From Patiria pectinifera (lineage: Eukaryota; Echinodermata; Asteroidea; Valvatida; Asterinidae), in the NCBI GenBank assembly GCA_029964075.1, contig CM057129.1, positions 24,915,430 to 24,979,429 of the forward strand: a DNA stretch of 64,000 nucleotides, written 5' to 3'. The notes under the pieces are model-generated. The model was given only the letters and a program-made list of their open reading frames with translations. It had not been told where the DNA came from and did no database searches. The position numbers and the translations under genes were made by a program. Numbering within the stretch: the stretch's first letter is position 1; each line of letters starts with the position of its first letter. This document shows, piece by piece, positions 21,937 through 32,914 of the stretch.

Positions 21937-23091
21937 ATGGCCACGACAATAGTACCAGAAAACATGACAGTCGTTAGCACCACGTCAGATTTTCTGTCGT
22001 CTGATTTCACGACATCTGATGCACTTGAGGCAACTAGTGCCAGTGTCAATTCGAACATGACAACTACAGCAATGATGGAGACCACGACACAAGGTGACGG
22101 TCGCAACTTTCGCTTTGAAGACCCCGTACAGCGGATCATCATCGGCTGCGTCTACAGCCTCGTGGCAGTCGTTGGCTTCGCTGGGAACTTCATGGTCATC
22201 CTGGCTGTCATTCTGTCGAGGAAACTCCAAACCCGCACTAATGCTTTTGTCGTCAACTTGGCCGTGGCTGACTTGGTGATATGCAGCACTGTTCCGTTTA
22301 CTGCATTGGCGCTGCTTAGCATGAATGGCTGGCCCTTACCGCTGATCGTGTGCTCAGTGATGGCTGGTCTGTTCTATACCAGCCTGGCCTGCAGCATCAT
22401 GAGCCTTGCTCTGATAGCCATCAATCGGTTCGTCCTCATCACAAAATCTTCGAAGACGTACAGATCTGTCTACACTCCGAAGAAGATTGCGGCTATGCTG
22501 GTCTTCACGTGGGGGTACCCAGCTCTGCTGTGTTGTTTTCCCCTGTTTGGTATCGGCAAGTTTGGCTATTCCGAGAAGTACAAGAATTGCAGCCTAGACA
22601 ATTCCCATGAGAATACCGGTCTCCTTAGCTTGCTCGGCTCTGTCCTCGTGTATCCCATCCCTTTGATCATCCTCTTCGTGTGCTACTTCAAGATCTATCG
22701 CCACATCACCAACCACATGAAGAAGTTTACGAGTGAGGGTGTGGAGCTAGCCGACGCATCAAAGCCATCCACTGCCAGCACCGAGCGACTCGCCAGGAAC
22801 CCACCGGCCAGCTTCAGTAAGCGACAGGTGGAAATCACTAAGAACCTGTTCTACGTGGTCTGTGCCTTTGTTGCTTGCCTGGCTCCCTTCGCCATCGCCC
22901 TGATGATATCATCCAGCGACCCGGTCATTCCATGGACCGGGATGATCATCATCTTCAACAGCGCTTTCAACCCGATCATCTACGGGGCCAAACACCCACA
23001 CTTCAAGGAGGTGTTCCGTCACATGTTGCGGTGCCGGTACCACATGATCCCTGAACCCTCTGGATTCCTCCGTAAGATCAGATCTGGATAA
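21937..23091 (+). CDS. Class A GPCR, copy R3 (shifted start)
   Basis: An intact seven-helix frame with NRF, CLAP and NPIIY in the usual places. The ATG at the usual start (21906) is followed by an extra four bases (GCAT in TTCACTGCATGTGACA), which puts it out of frame with the receptor and leads to an early stop. The first in-frame ATG is 21937, giving 384 residues and losing the first ten or so extracellular residues, which are not in a helix. A GTG at 21925 is in frame but is not a likely eukaryotic start. It carries private changes such as SSSD after TM6. ATTAAA at 23149-23154 is a likely poly(A) signal. It may be translated by leaky scanning or may be starting to decay. Confidence 0.8.
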   Translation: MATTIVPENMTVVSTTSDFLSSDFTTSDALEATSASVNSNMTTTAMMETTTQGDGRNFRFEDPVQRIIIGCVYSLVAVVGFAGNFMVILAVILSRKLQTRTNAFVVNLAVADLVICSTVPFTALALLSMNGWPLPLIVCSVMAGLFYTSLACSIMSLALIAINRFVLITKSSKTYRSVYTPKKIAAMLVFTWGYPALLCCFPLFGIGKFGYSEKYKNCSLDNSHENTGLLSLLGSVLVYPIPLIILFVCYFKIYRHITNHMKKFTSEGVELADASKPSTASTERLARNPPASFSKRQVEITKNLFYVVCAFVACLAPFAIALMISSSDPVIPWTGMIIIFNSAFNPIIYGAKHPHFKEVFRHMLRCRYHMIPEPSGFLRKIRSG

Positions 23092-23184
23092 GATGCTTGC
23101 TTTCCAGATGCTCTCCTCAGCATCAGAAGCATGAGAACGAGTCTGCAGATTAAAAAAAAAACTCGTGTGAGTAACTGAAATGCT

Positions 23185-23990
23185 TTTAGTCAACTCAATT
23201 CATTTCAATTAATTCACATTTATTTCCATTTCACAGTTCATAAAATACAGCTAAATATAGATTAAACAATTGGTGTATACTCAAACAAGTGCACATGTAT
23301 ATTAAATATTAACTTGAAATTTACAAAGGTGAAAATGGAGGCATGTCCCGCGGTAAGCGGTTGCTTGAGCTTGGGATGCCATACAAGACAAAACGAACGG
23401 ACGGACAACAACAGACAAAATCATTCGGCAAACTAAAGTTGAATCAAGAAAAAAACAAACAAAACATATTAAATTATTACGGGCCTAAATAGGGTACTAT
23501 ACAATAACATAGCATAATAAGAATTAAACAAACTCAGTAAGGTAATACAGATAAGTAATTTACATAGAGCAGTTGTACAGGTACTTTTTAATTTTAGTTT
23601 TAAAAATATTAAGTGTAGTTGAGTTTCTGATATGACTGGGAAGTTTGTACCAGTTGATTGCGCCAGTATATCGAATTGTGTGTTGAAAAAGTTGTGTCCT
23701 ATGTTCAGGAAGATGAATGTTAGTAGAAGTCCTTGTGTTGTAGTTATGGATGTTGTAATTAAATTGAAAGAGTGTTTGGAAGTGGGCGGGGAGGTGTTTG
23801 TTAAAGCATTTGTACATAAAGATATTCTGATGATACATATTCATGTTTCTAAGGTTGAGTAGTTTGAGTTGTTTGAACAGAGGATCCGTGTGAGCCATGA
23901 AATGAGATTTTGAAACTCAACGAATGGCTTTCTTTTGAAGAATGAACAATTTGTTAATGTGTGCATGAAGTGTGTTTTCCCAGACTAGAA
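23185..23990 (-). pseudogene. Truncated non-LTR retrotransposon (LINE) 3' end
   Basis: On the minus strand, 23898-23560 encodes a frame that looks like the C-terminal end of a LINE reverse transcriptase: HTDPLFKQLKLLNLRNMNMY.., then FMYKCFNKHLP, then NTRTSTN and GAINWYKLPSHIRNS. Upstream, to about 23985, weaker homology continues through a stop or frameshift (WENTLHAHINKLFILQKK). The rest of the polymerase and the endonuclease are missing, as expected for 5' truncation. The AT-rich 3' tail lies near 23190. It interrupts the common receptor 3' flank. Confidence 0.65.
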
Positions 23991-24861
23991 ATTATGACAA
24001 TAATTCAGAGTTTCCATGCAATATTTCCGGTAGTTTTATGAAAAGATTCAAAAGCGCACGAGTAGAATTATTTGAATTTGTTTGGTGGTTGAACCGTAAC
24101 ATTGTCTAACATGCATTTAAATTTATATTTTGAAGCCTTTTTTTAATCAAATACTTTTCCTGCATTATTTCTTTCAATTTTATGAAACGATTCAAAACGC
24201 ATGAGTAGAGTAATTTTTTTGTAGTTTAATCGTGAAATGATTATAATATGATTTAGCATGTACGTCTCGTGGGAAAAAAGAAAGGGCCTAGGCAGATTGA
24301 TATTAATATGCAGAAAGCTTTTTAAGTGATTTAAAACACGAATCCATGTTTCTGTGTCAAAGCTTTAGCGTAGAATATCAAGTGACACCTGATGTACCAA
24401 TTACATGCACATGTATCATCTTGATAATTTCACATATCAATGTACAATTCCTTCAGTGAATGTATTAATGAGACTGTCATTTTCATCTTCTCCCTCCTCC
24501 CCAAAAGTTCGTCTTAAAAGGTACAAATGCATTGCAGGCAAACATGCAGGCAGCATGCGTGCCTGCAATGCATGTGAATGTTAAGACGAACTTTTGGGTT
24601 ACGCAATGTAAAACTTTTGAGAGTACACGCTTGTAAATGCCACTGCAATGTTTGTTTTGTTTACAAAAAGTAAAAGGTCAGTGGTAATAATCACCGTAAC
24701 ATCAATATACATGTACAGCATGGAATACTAATTCCTGTGAGTCCATTGTGATTATTTCTCCCTCCTTCCCAGGGGCGTGACTACGGGTGAGAGGGGGGGG
24801 GAGCGCACGGGTTGCACGTGCCCCCAACTCTCCGCGGTTGTCCGTCCCCCATTTGAACTCT

Positions 24862-25276
24862 TGAATGGAAGACTTTTGAGAAGTTTGTGGCAGCAAACAC
24901 ACCGGTCTTTTTTCCATTGTTTGCGTCATATTGAGCATGCGCGCTATAGCTTAAACATGACGTAACAATTGAAAAGGACCAAGGGCGGATCCGGGGACCC
25001 AACGGGGGCCATGGCCCCCAAAAACGAACCCATTTTGTTTTTTAGAAGTGACGTCGCAATTATTTGATAAAGTGGTCAGAAATTGCCTCACATCGCACCA
25101 GAGTGCATCTAGAATCCAAAAAAATCTAGGGGCCCTTAAGCGGGCCCCGAACCCTCACCGTAACTTTTGGACCCACTTTTTGGAGGACCAAAATTTGTTT
25201 TGCCCCCCCCCCAAAAAAAATTGAGTTCTGAATCCGCCCTTGCTGCCACCAATGTCTCAAAAGTCTCCCATTGAAA
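24862..25276. mobile_element. Hairpin MITE (AATGGGAGACTTTTGAGA ends), interrupted
   Basis: The left half (24862-24979) and the right end (25243-25276) match the intact hairpin element at 27888-28044: both have GTGGCAGCAAACACACCGG-type arms and a GAGCATGCGCGC centre. A second element occupies 24980-25241. About eight bases of the hairpin appear lost at the junction. Confidence 0.6.
24980..25241. mobile_element. MITE with CAAGGGCGGATCC ends, nested in the hairpin element
   Basis: The left end is CAAGGGCGGATCCGG and the right end CTGAATCCGCCCTTG, an inverted repeat of about 13 bases, with poly-C and poly-G runs between. It has no coding capacity. It resembles the poly-G GGGCGGATCC elements seen elsewhere in the window. 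Confidence 0.6.
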
Positions 25277-26203
25277 ACAATTAACCTATCGCGGTATGGA
25301 TCGCCTCAACGCAGCTTGTGAAATATTGTCAAATTACATGATAAACAAATGGGCGCGGAACGCCCAAAATCTGAGACAAAGAAAAGTGAACGTTGAAAAT
25401 TCTATAGGGTTGTCCGGGGCGTGGCTAATAACTCGCATTTGCGATATGTTAGTTTTACTGCATTGTTGAAATGATTTCTTTTTTTACCTTTATTGCCCCC
25501 ATGAAAATGGATGCACCCGGGTTCCGCAGAAGTTTGGCCCTAGTGACGCCTTTGCTCCTCCCTGCTCGAATCTTGCGCGCTGCTCGTCAGCACCTATGTA
25601 TCACATTCCACAATGTTAAACCGTCGCTGGTACCACCGCACCATGGCAACCACATCCAAGGACGAAAAATGGTGACCGCTGAACTTATTTTACAATCCTT
25701 TGTGAAAAGCAAATTGTTCGCGATGATTAACGAAGGTATATTCCGGGCACGAGTATAATACACACGCGAAAATGTTGAACCCAGCTGGTCACCAATGAAA
25801 AAATCTGTCCAATGAGAGCTGAGAGCTCAAGTAAAGCAAAGATGCATTCCCGCGCTATTTTCGAGTTTCACTCCGAAAAGTAGACTCCTTTTCTAAATTG
25901 CTATTTTTATAGCAATAAAAAAATTATTCATTTTTGAATGAGACGTCGACCGAAAAAAAATTAGACCATGTTAATGTTCTGTTATTGAATTATTGCTTTA
26001 CAATTTGGACTTGTTGTCTGCCAGACAATAATTCCCGTTCTCGCAGGGTAGACTGGTTCACGCCCCACAATCAGTATCAATCATGTATGTAACGTCTCTT
26101 GTGGGAAGTCGTTATCAAATAAAGAGTCATCAGACGATGGATAGTATCTTACACACAGAATAACAAGGAACCATCTCAATAGAGGGCGCATCATTATGTC
26201 AGT
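25277..26203. other. Receptor-type 3' flank, no gene
   Basis: The part from about 25470 to 26200 matches the flank at 2790-3760 (CACCCGGGTTCCGCAGAAGTTTG.. to AATAAAGAGTCATCAGACG). At 25587 it holds the uninterrupted GTCAGCACCTATG site where the GCGGATCTA MITE sits in other copies. No gene is supported. Confidence 0.5.
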
Positions 26204-26530
26204 TAAGGCCAAGTTCGGGCAAGGACCATTAGTCGACTAGTGGTTGATTTGTGACGTACCTTACGCCTGCGCAGTAATAGCAACTTGCGAACGTCTCTAG
26301 TCGAACGCTGGTCAAAATGTTATCGCAAAACTTCTGGATCCTGGTTCTCTGTTAGCGTTATGAATGCGCGCCGCTATTGGTTACCAGCGATGCAACGAGC
26401 CCCAGTAGGTTGGTTCCAAATACTCGACTAGCGTAGTCAACCACCGTCGACTAGACAGAGTTCGGGCAAACGTAAGTCGAACTATGGTTAACCATTGGTC
26501 AACTATAGTCCTTGCGCGAACTTGGCCTAA
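26204..26530. mobile_element. MITE with AGGCCAAGTTCG ends
   Basis: The left end reads AGGCCAAGTTCGGGCAAGGAC and the right end is the reverse complement of AGGCCAAGTTCGCGCAAGGAC. The symmetry continues inward as GTCGACTA / TAGTCGAC-like palindromes. No frame with a domain. The target duplication is unclear. Confidence 0.55.
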
Positions 26531-27887
26531 GTTTGGGCCCAGCATCAGGCTGCGACTGAGATAGTTTGCGTCTGTCTGGGTTGTTGCCATATTTGCGGAT
26601 GAAATGTTTCCATATAATCTGCGTTGCTGTTTGGGTCTTGTTTGCATTGCTTTAAGCGTTTCTTAATATGTCGATATGGCTCTGGCTACAATGCGTATGC
26701 ATTACATTTTTACGGACACCAACAATCATAAAGTAGCACGCGTCTCGTTATGTATACCCTCCCATACGTTGCATGCGTGTCCGTTTCGATCGTCTGCCAT
26801 GGAGCGTTTTCGCCATTACCGCAGCGCATACGCAACGTATGCGTAACGGATAAACAAGGCGCATAATATGGAAAGCCGGCGGCTTACGTCGATATCATCG
26901 TGGTGCATTGGTTAAATGCAGAGTAGTAAATAAGCTTTACAATATAATCACAACATTATGTCTAGTATTATAAGCAGTATTTTCATTATTTGTATACTGT
27001 TGTCCTTATGATTTTCTTTGAATAACTGATACCTTTTTTATGATCATCGTATTTATTTTTGCATTTGAACAGAATAAGTATTAATTTTCCTCAGTTTATA
27101 AACATACAAAAAAGTAATAATAAATTCATGGTTGAAGTAGACGGGGGCGGAATCCGCCCCCACCCATCAACTTTTTCCGCGATACCCTTGCAAAAAAACC
27201 ACATCTTCCCGACCCAATCCGAGCTTTCCTGACTTTTTAGCCTCGAGTCTTGCGGATCTTTTGTCCCCAAAACATAAAATTCCGACCATTGGTTACCGCT
27301 CAGCGAAATTTTTGTCGGCGCTGCGCGCCGTGAAGACAGAATTGTATGTATATAGTGTACACAAAACAGAATTACCATTGGTGCATGTGAATAATTAATT
27401 AGCCGATAATACCAAAACCCTTTAACGTATCGTCATGAAATTTCTTGGATATGTTCATATTAAGTTGTTCTATGGTAGCACCAAGTGTCATAATTTTTCG
27501 TCACTCAATGGTCGAGGTCTGAGGGGGGGGGGGGCGAATCTGCCCGGTCCCCCGGCTGTGAGATGGTCAAAATAACCCGGCTTCTTTAGGGTAAATTTTT
27601 TTGAAGGTTGCTTTGTTTTATTGGTGAAATGCTTACAATGGTTTTCGTCGCCCTTTTCGGTTACAGTAATCACCCTGCAGCTAAGGACTTTCACAAAAAT
27701 AACTACATCCCTTTTTAAAATCTCCATTATTCGTGTCGCCAGCTACTACATGAAAAAAATAACCAGAAACGAAATTGTTTCATGTCTTTCGGCTTCAGAT
27801 ATACTGTTTGCAATAAGTTCCTTTCTTAACGGCTTTGATAATGACTTTATATTTGTGGAAAAAGATGAGGACGAACCCAGAGCCTGA
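26531..27887. other. Intergenic region, no gene supported
   Basis: 26640-26880 contains scattered GCATACG/CGTATGC inverted words. 27120-27320 has a CCGCCCCCACC stretch. The open frames are short and show no known domain. Confidence 0.4.
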
Positions 27888-28044
27888 ATGGGAGACTTTT
27901 CAGACGTTGGTGGCAGCAAACACACCGGTCCTTTTCAATTGTTTACGTCATGTTTAAGCTAAAGCGCGCATGCTCAACATGACGCAAACAATGGAAAAAG
28001 GACCAGTGTGTTTGCTGCCACCAACGTCTCAAAAGTATTCCATT
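27888..28044. mobile_element. Hairpin MITE, intact
   Basis: Almost the whole 157 bp is an inverted repeat: TGGGAGACTTTTCAGACG.. at the left, ..CGTCTCAAAAGTATTCCA at the right, with arms through GGTGGCAGCAAACACACCGG and a TAAAGCGCGCATGCTC centre. A second, interrupted copy is at 24862-25276. Confidence 0.7.
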
Positions 28045-28229
28045 GACACGTTTGGGAAACTCGGTCAACCCACTAGATTTGATTTCAGAAACAAGTGAGG
28101 GCTAAGCATCAGGGGATATAGTTCAAGAACAGAGATGGAAATATTTGGATTTTGCTTTGCATACTTCGCAAACTTTACTAAAATATAAAAAAAAAATAAA
28201 CACCACAATTTCATGTAAACCAATCATAA

Positions 28230-29076
28230 ATGGATGACTAAACTTTGACCAATTCTTTTACTCAGAATCCACAGAAAGTCAATTGAAAACGAGGAATAAA
28301 CCAAGAATATAAAACCCTCATTTCAAGAGAAAACAATGACCAAAGAAAAACATTTAAAACTGCCCCACCACACTGTTATTCCCTTATTTAAAAATATAAA
28401 AATGAACGTTTAGTGTCCATTGATGTGGCAGAAAAAGACCCCCGAGATCTTTGGCGCAGCCTCATCTAATTGGGAATGGACCAAGGATATCTGTGACAAG
28501 ACTCTGTCCATCGGTGCGCCGTCTCTATCCTCGAGATGTGCCGCCCCTGTACTGGTGGTTGTGTGAGGCCTTTGCCGCCTTGCTGGCACCACAAACAATG
28601 GATCTCATATAATTTCCTAAAGACTTGGCACCACATTGTTCAGAAATTCAATCAGATCATTTGCATTGTTTTCTGACACTCGACCCCCCAAAATCTAGCA
28701 CATCCGCATTTCTAGCGGAAACCACGGCGGAAGTTCTAGTGTATTATCCTCGCCACATCTTGTTCCTTTATTGCTAATTTTCCTCATAATGTTACTCAGC
28801 AACAGGTCAATAACTTACAATAAGAGACGCCAAGAAATTTGTGTGGTAATAATTAATATAAAAAGGGTTGACATTGGGGATTTCCCCTTGAAATTTTCAC
28901 TGGCTAAAAGCAAAAGGTAGAGCACTTGGAAACGTTTCATTTCCGAATTAAACGTTTGGTTTCACTTGCTGCTTTTGACAGGGTAGTTGCTGAAATACGG
29001 GACGGTTGCTCTGAATCACCGACAATCAACTACGAACAGTCACTGAAGCAGCATCCACTGATCTCACCATCAAGAG
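28230..29076. other. 5' flank and leader of receptor R4
   Basis: 28230-28890 is similar to 33941-34560 and 53691-54300, which have no receptor attached, so this flank has been copied on its own. The leader follows a TTTTGACAG acceptor with AG at 28980-28981. The donor upstream was not identified. No separate gene is seen. Confidence 0.45.
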
Positions 29077-30258
29077 ATGAATACGTTCACTGTGACAAGC
29101 GAAATGGCCACGACAATGGTACCAAAAAACATGACAGTCGTTAGCACCATGTCATATTTTCTGTCATCTGATTTCACGACATCTGATACACTTGACGCAA
29201 CTAGTGTCAGTGTCAATTCGAACATGACAACTACAGCAATGATGGAGACCACGACACAAGGTGACGGTAGCAACTGGCGCTTTGAAGACCCCGTACAGCG
29301 GATCATCATCGGCTGCGTCTACTGCCTCGTGGCAGTCGTTGGCTTCGCTGGGAACTTCATGGTCATCCTGGCTGTCATTCTGTCAAGGAAACTCCAAACC
29401 CGCACCAATGCTTTTGTCGTCAACTTGGCCTTGGCTGACTCGGTGACATGCAGCACTGCTCCGTTCATAGCGTTGTCGTTGTTTAGTATGAATGGCTGGC
29501 CCTTACCGCTGATCGTGTGCTCAGTGATGGCTGGTCTGTTCTATACCAGCCTGGCCTGCAGCATCATAAACCTTGCTCTGATAGCTATCAATCGGTTCGT
29601 CCTCATCACGAAATCTGCTAAGACTTACAGATATATCTACACTCCGAAGAAGATTGCGGCTATGCTGGTCTTCACGTGGGGGTACCCAGCTCTGGTGAGT
29701 TGTTTCCCCCTGTTTGGTATCGGCAAGTGGGGCTACTCCGAGAAGTACAAGACTTGCACCCAAGACACTTCCCATAAGAATACCGGCCTCTTCAGCTTGT
29801 TCGGCTCTGTCCTCGTGTATCCCATCCCGTTGATCATCCTCTTCGTGTGCTACTTCAAGATCTATCGCCACATCACCGGCCATATGAGGAAGATGTCGGG
29901 TAAAGGTGTGGAGCTAGCCGAGACATCGAACTCCGCTACCGCCAGCACCAAACGACTCTCCAGCAACCGACCGGCCAGCTTCAGTAAGCGACAGGTGGAA
30001 ATCACCAAGAACCTGTTCTACTTGGTCTGTGCCTTCGTTGCTTGCCTGGCTCCCTTCGCCATCGCCCTCATGATACCACCCAGCGACCCGGTCATTCCTT
30101 GGACCGCGACAATCATCATCTTCAACAGCGCTGTCAACCCGATCATCTACGGGGCCAAACACCCACACTTCAAGGAGGTGTTCCGTCACATGTTGCGGTG
30201 CCGGTACCACATGATCCCTGAACCTTCTGGATGCCTCCGTAAGATCAGATCTAGATAA
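29077..30258 (+). CDS. Class A GPCR, copy R4
   Basis: A 393-residue intact receptor. It keeps GN in TM1, D in TM2 (but LALADS where most copies have LAVADL), the TM3 and ECL2 cysteines, NRF, TM4 Trp, CLAP and NPIIY. Private changes include PFIALSLF in TM2, SAKTYRYIYTP in IL2, FYLVCAF in TM6 and PWTATIIIF before TM7. It is the intact counterpart of the broken receptor at 49531-50683. The start at 29077 follows the conserved CATCAAGAG leader. ATTAAA at 30389-30394 is a likely poly(A) signal. Receptor role inferred from family. Confidence 0.88.
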   Translation: MNTFTVTSEMATTMVPKNMTVVSTMSYFLSSDFTTSDTLDATSVSVNSNMTTTAMMETTTQGDGSNWRFEDPVQRIIIGCVYCLVAVVGFAGNFMVILAVILSRKLQTRTNAFVVNLALADSVTCSTAPFIALSLFSMNGWPLPLIVCSVMAGLFYTSLACSIINLALIAINRFVLITKSAKTYRYIYTPKKIAAMLVFTWGYPALVSCFPLFGIGKWGYSEKYKTCTQDTSHKNTGLFSLFGSVLVYPIPLIILFVCYFKIYRHITGHMRKMSGKGVELAETSNSATASTKRLSSNRPASFSKRQVEITKNLFYLVCAFVACLAPFAIALMIPPSDPVIPWTATIIIFNSAVNPIIYGAKHPHFKEVFRHMLRCRYHMIPEPSGCLRKIRSR

Positions 30259-31699
30259 AATGATTCCCCTGTGTTTTTCGTAGCACCAAGAGCGTGAGGA
30301 CGAGACAAACTCAGTCTCAACTGACTCCTCCTAGTGAAGGCCTACTGAGTAAAGTTTTCTTAAGACTCTAGAGAAATATATTCCGCAGATTAAAACATCC
30401 CCTGCGAGTATAAACTGAAATAATTTGAAATCGTTTTGTTTTTTAAATGAACGACATCTTGACATTAGTCTTTTTCTGTCAGTTTGAAACCAATCAAAAC
30501 ACACGATTGGAGTGATTTTATTTTGGTAGGTTAACCTAAAATTATCTTAGGCCCTATGTATTAAATATTAATGATTTAGAATGTACGTCTAATGGGAAAA
30601 AACGATAGGCTTATTGACATTAAAGTGCAGAAAACTTTTTTTCCGACGATTTTGAAAAATACCATTATCTTAAAAGTGTGGAATAACAAGTGCCATCCGA
30701 TGAACCAATTAATTAACACATGTACAGGTATAATCTCGACAATTTCATATATCAATGTACAATTACTTCAGTGAATGCATTAATAAGAATGTAATTTTCA
30801 TCTGCATGCTTTCCTGTACGTGTATTTTTTAAAGACAAAACATTAGGTCACATAAACTATGTAAAACTTTGGAGAGTACGCCTATACGCTTGTAAATGCT
30901 ACTGCAATTTTTTTTTGTTTATAGAAAGTTTAAGGTCGGTTTAATCACCGTAACATTATATACATGTACAGCGTACAAAATGTTAAGTCTGATTCGTGGA
31001 ATTTATTGTGATTGTTCTCCCTTCTCCCCGGTGGCGTAACTAAGGGGGGGGGGCGCACGGGTTGCACAGCCCCCCCCCCCACCTCGACCTGGAAATATCC
31101 GTTCCTCTACCCATCTGAATGCTTAGAATCTAAAAAACTGCACTGTTATACTGTATTTAGTGCCCCCTTGAAATTTGATGCACCCGGGTTCCACAGATGT
31201 TTGACCCAAACGTCGTTGCTTGATCCTCCCTGCTCGAATCTTGTTCGCTGCTCGTACCGTCAGCACCTATGTATCACATTCCACAATGTGAACCGTTCTA
31301 CCCATCTTCACATCTAAGGGCGAAGATCTTAGGGATGGTGACCGCTGAACTCTTTGACAATAACACTGAGGTTGTCGGTCGCTGGATGTATTAGTCCATG
31401 TTGCGCGGACACCCCAGCCAGACGAAATCGTGTGGATACCATTGTGTTCCTTTTATCCCTTATCTAAAGTTTCTCTTCTGGGGTGATGTTTTTCTATTGT
31501 TAAAATAGTGGGGTGAGGTGTTCTGAAAGTAGGGTATGGTCAGAGCCCGAAATCGCCCGGCCTATTACTCACTGTTGCGCCCCGAAACCGCCTAGTCTTG
31601 GCCCAAGAGGTTAGTGATCGATAGTGGACGGTACATGGCATGCATAGTGCGCCCTCTAATGGCAAACAATTAGACGCACTAACGTCTTGGCCATTTCGT
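30259..31699. other. 3' flank of R4, no gene
   Basis: The common receptor 3' flank, including poly-G/poly-C tracts at 31045-31085 and the uninterrupted GTCAGCACCTATG site near 31260. Short open frames have no recognisable domain. Confidence 0.45.
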
Positions 31700-31759
31700 A
31701 TCAGCGGTTTAACTTTGTCTTTATTGGCTCACCCAACGGTTGTAAACATACTGGCTATA

Positions 31760-31915
31760 AGCTTACGTGCGGTGATGCAGCATCATCGCTTTTCTAGGGA
31801 ACCAATCAGCGATCGAGAAATGGTTCAATCCCGACGGTTGTAAACGTGCGCCGCTACTGCGGTGACCCAACATCATATCGCTTCCTAGGGAACCAATCAG
31901 CGATCGCGAGGGCGC
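31760..31915. repeat. 91-bp tandem repeat, two units
   Basis: The motif CTAGGGAACCAATCAGCGAT occurs at about 31794 and 31885 with matching sequence between. The duplicate locus at 51770-51990 has three occurrences (about 51777, 51882 and 51973), so the unit number differs between copies. Confidence 0.7.
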
Positions 31916-32571
31916 GACTACAGCGGCACTAAATGGGATAACTGCCGTTTTCGATCGTACCCCCGCCCTGCAAACAGGACGCTGGGATACTCTGATGAGC
32001 TTCACCAACCTCGTCCTCAGTGCTTACTTTATTTCCAACCGTGTTTCCAATAGTAAACCCTGGATAGGAAAATTGGATACCGCAATTGGCTAGTAATGGA
32101 TTTTTATCGTGTACTTGGTGCTATATATTCACAACGTGCAGTACATGTTTTCGCGATCATTCGTCCACGCCTTCTCGAAAATACTAATTTCCTTTCCAAT
32201 TTGTTCATATTAATATGAAATATGATACTGCATGTTGTCTTGATGAGATCGTAACAGTTTGATTTCAAAAATCGTGTTTTCGTAACTCACGCCATGCTCG
32301 CGCTGCTACGAATTGACTCTGTTTTTACCCCAGACACCGCATACAAAAACAAACGCTAATGTGTAACGCATATCCAGGCACCAGACTGTTCCTCATTTGC
32401 ATACGTGTGCAAAAATCTTGCACATGCAAATGATCCAATACCAGGGTGAGAGAGCAGGTAGTGGTGGGCGCGTACTGCTCGACACCCTGGGGACGAGGTT
32501 GGAGCTTCACAGAATCTTGTGAAGGAAGTGCCCTATGACCAATGTATAAAGCATCTGGCTGTAGCTGTTCA

Positions 32572-32914
32572 CTCTTTCGCTACGGCGAGCCGCTCACAGC
32601 GGCACATACAAATTGTACAGGTCGTACGGAGAGCCGCTGGCAGCGGCTCGGTTGCGTCGCTGTGAATAAACATGATGTCCCCATGACGTGGGCCATATCT
32701 ACATAATTTATATCGTATAACCTCTGACCTTAGTTTGAGCCGCTGCCAGCGGCTCTCCGTCTGGCCGGGGTGCGCTTTTTGTTATTGTGAGCAGTTTGTT
32801 TACGGAGAAACATTCAAAGATGGCGGCGCCCACATCGACGCTCGGTGGAATTTTCAGCTTTTAATTACGTCCAGTTGGGACGAAAAAGGTAAATTTAATT
32901 CCGTAGCGAAAGAG
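32572..32914. mobile_element. 343-bp MITE with CTCTTTCGCTACGG ends and TCA target duplication
   Basis: Perfect 14-bp inverted ends (CTCTTTCGCTACGG) flanked by TCA on both sides (32569-32571 and 32915-32917). The duplicate segment has the empty site, a single TCA at 52648-52650. Inside are two GAGCCGCTGSCAGCGGCTC palindromes (near 32632 and 32738). It has no coding capacity. A 3-bp duplication narrows the superfamily but does not decide it. Confidence 0.85.

Noticed and set aside
31819..31832. GGTTCAATCCC resembling a tRNA B box
   Set aside because: No A box or cloverleaf around it; it belongs to the 91-bp tandem repeat.
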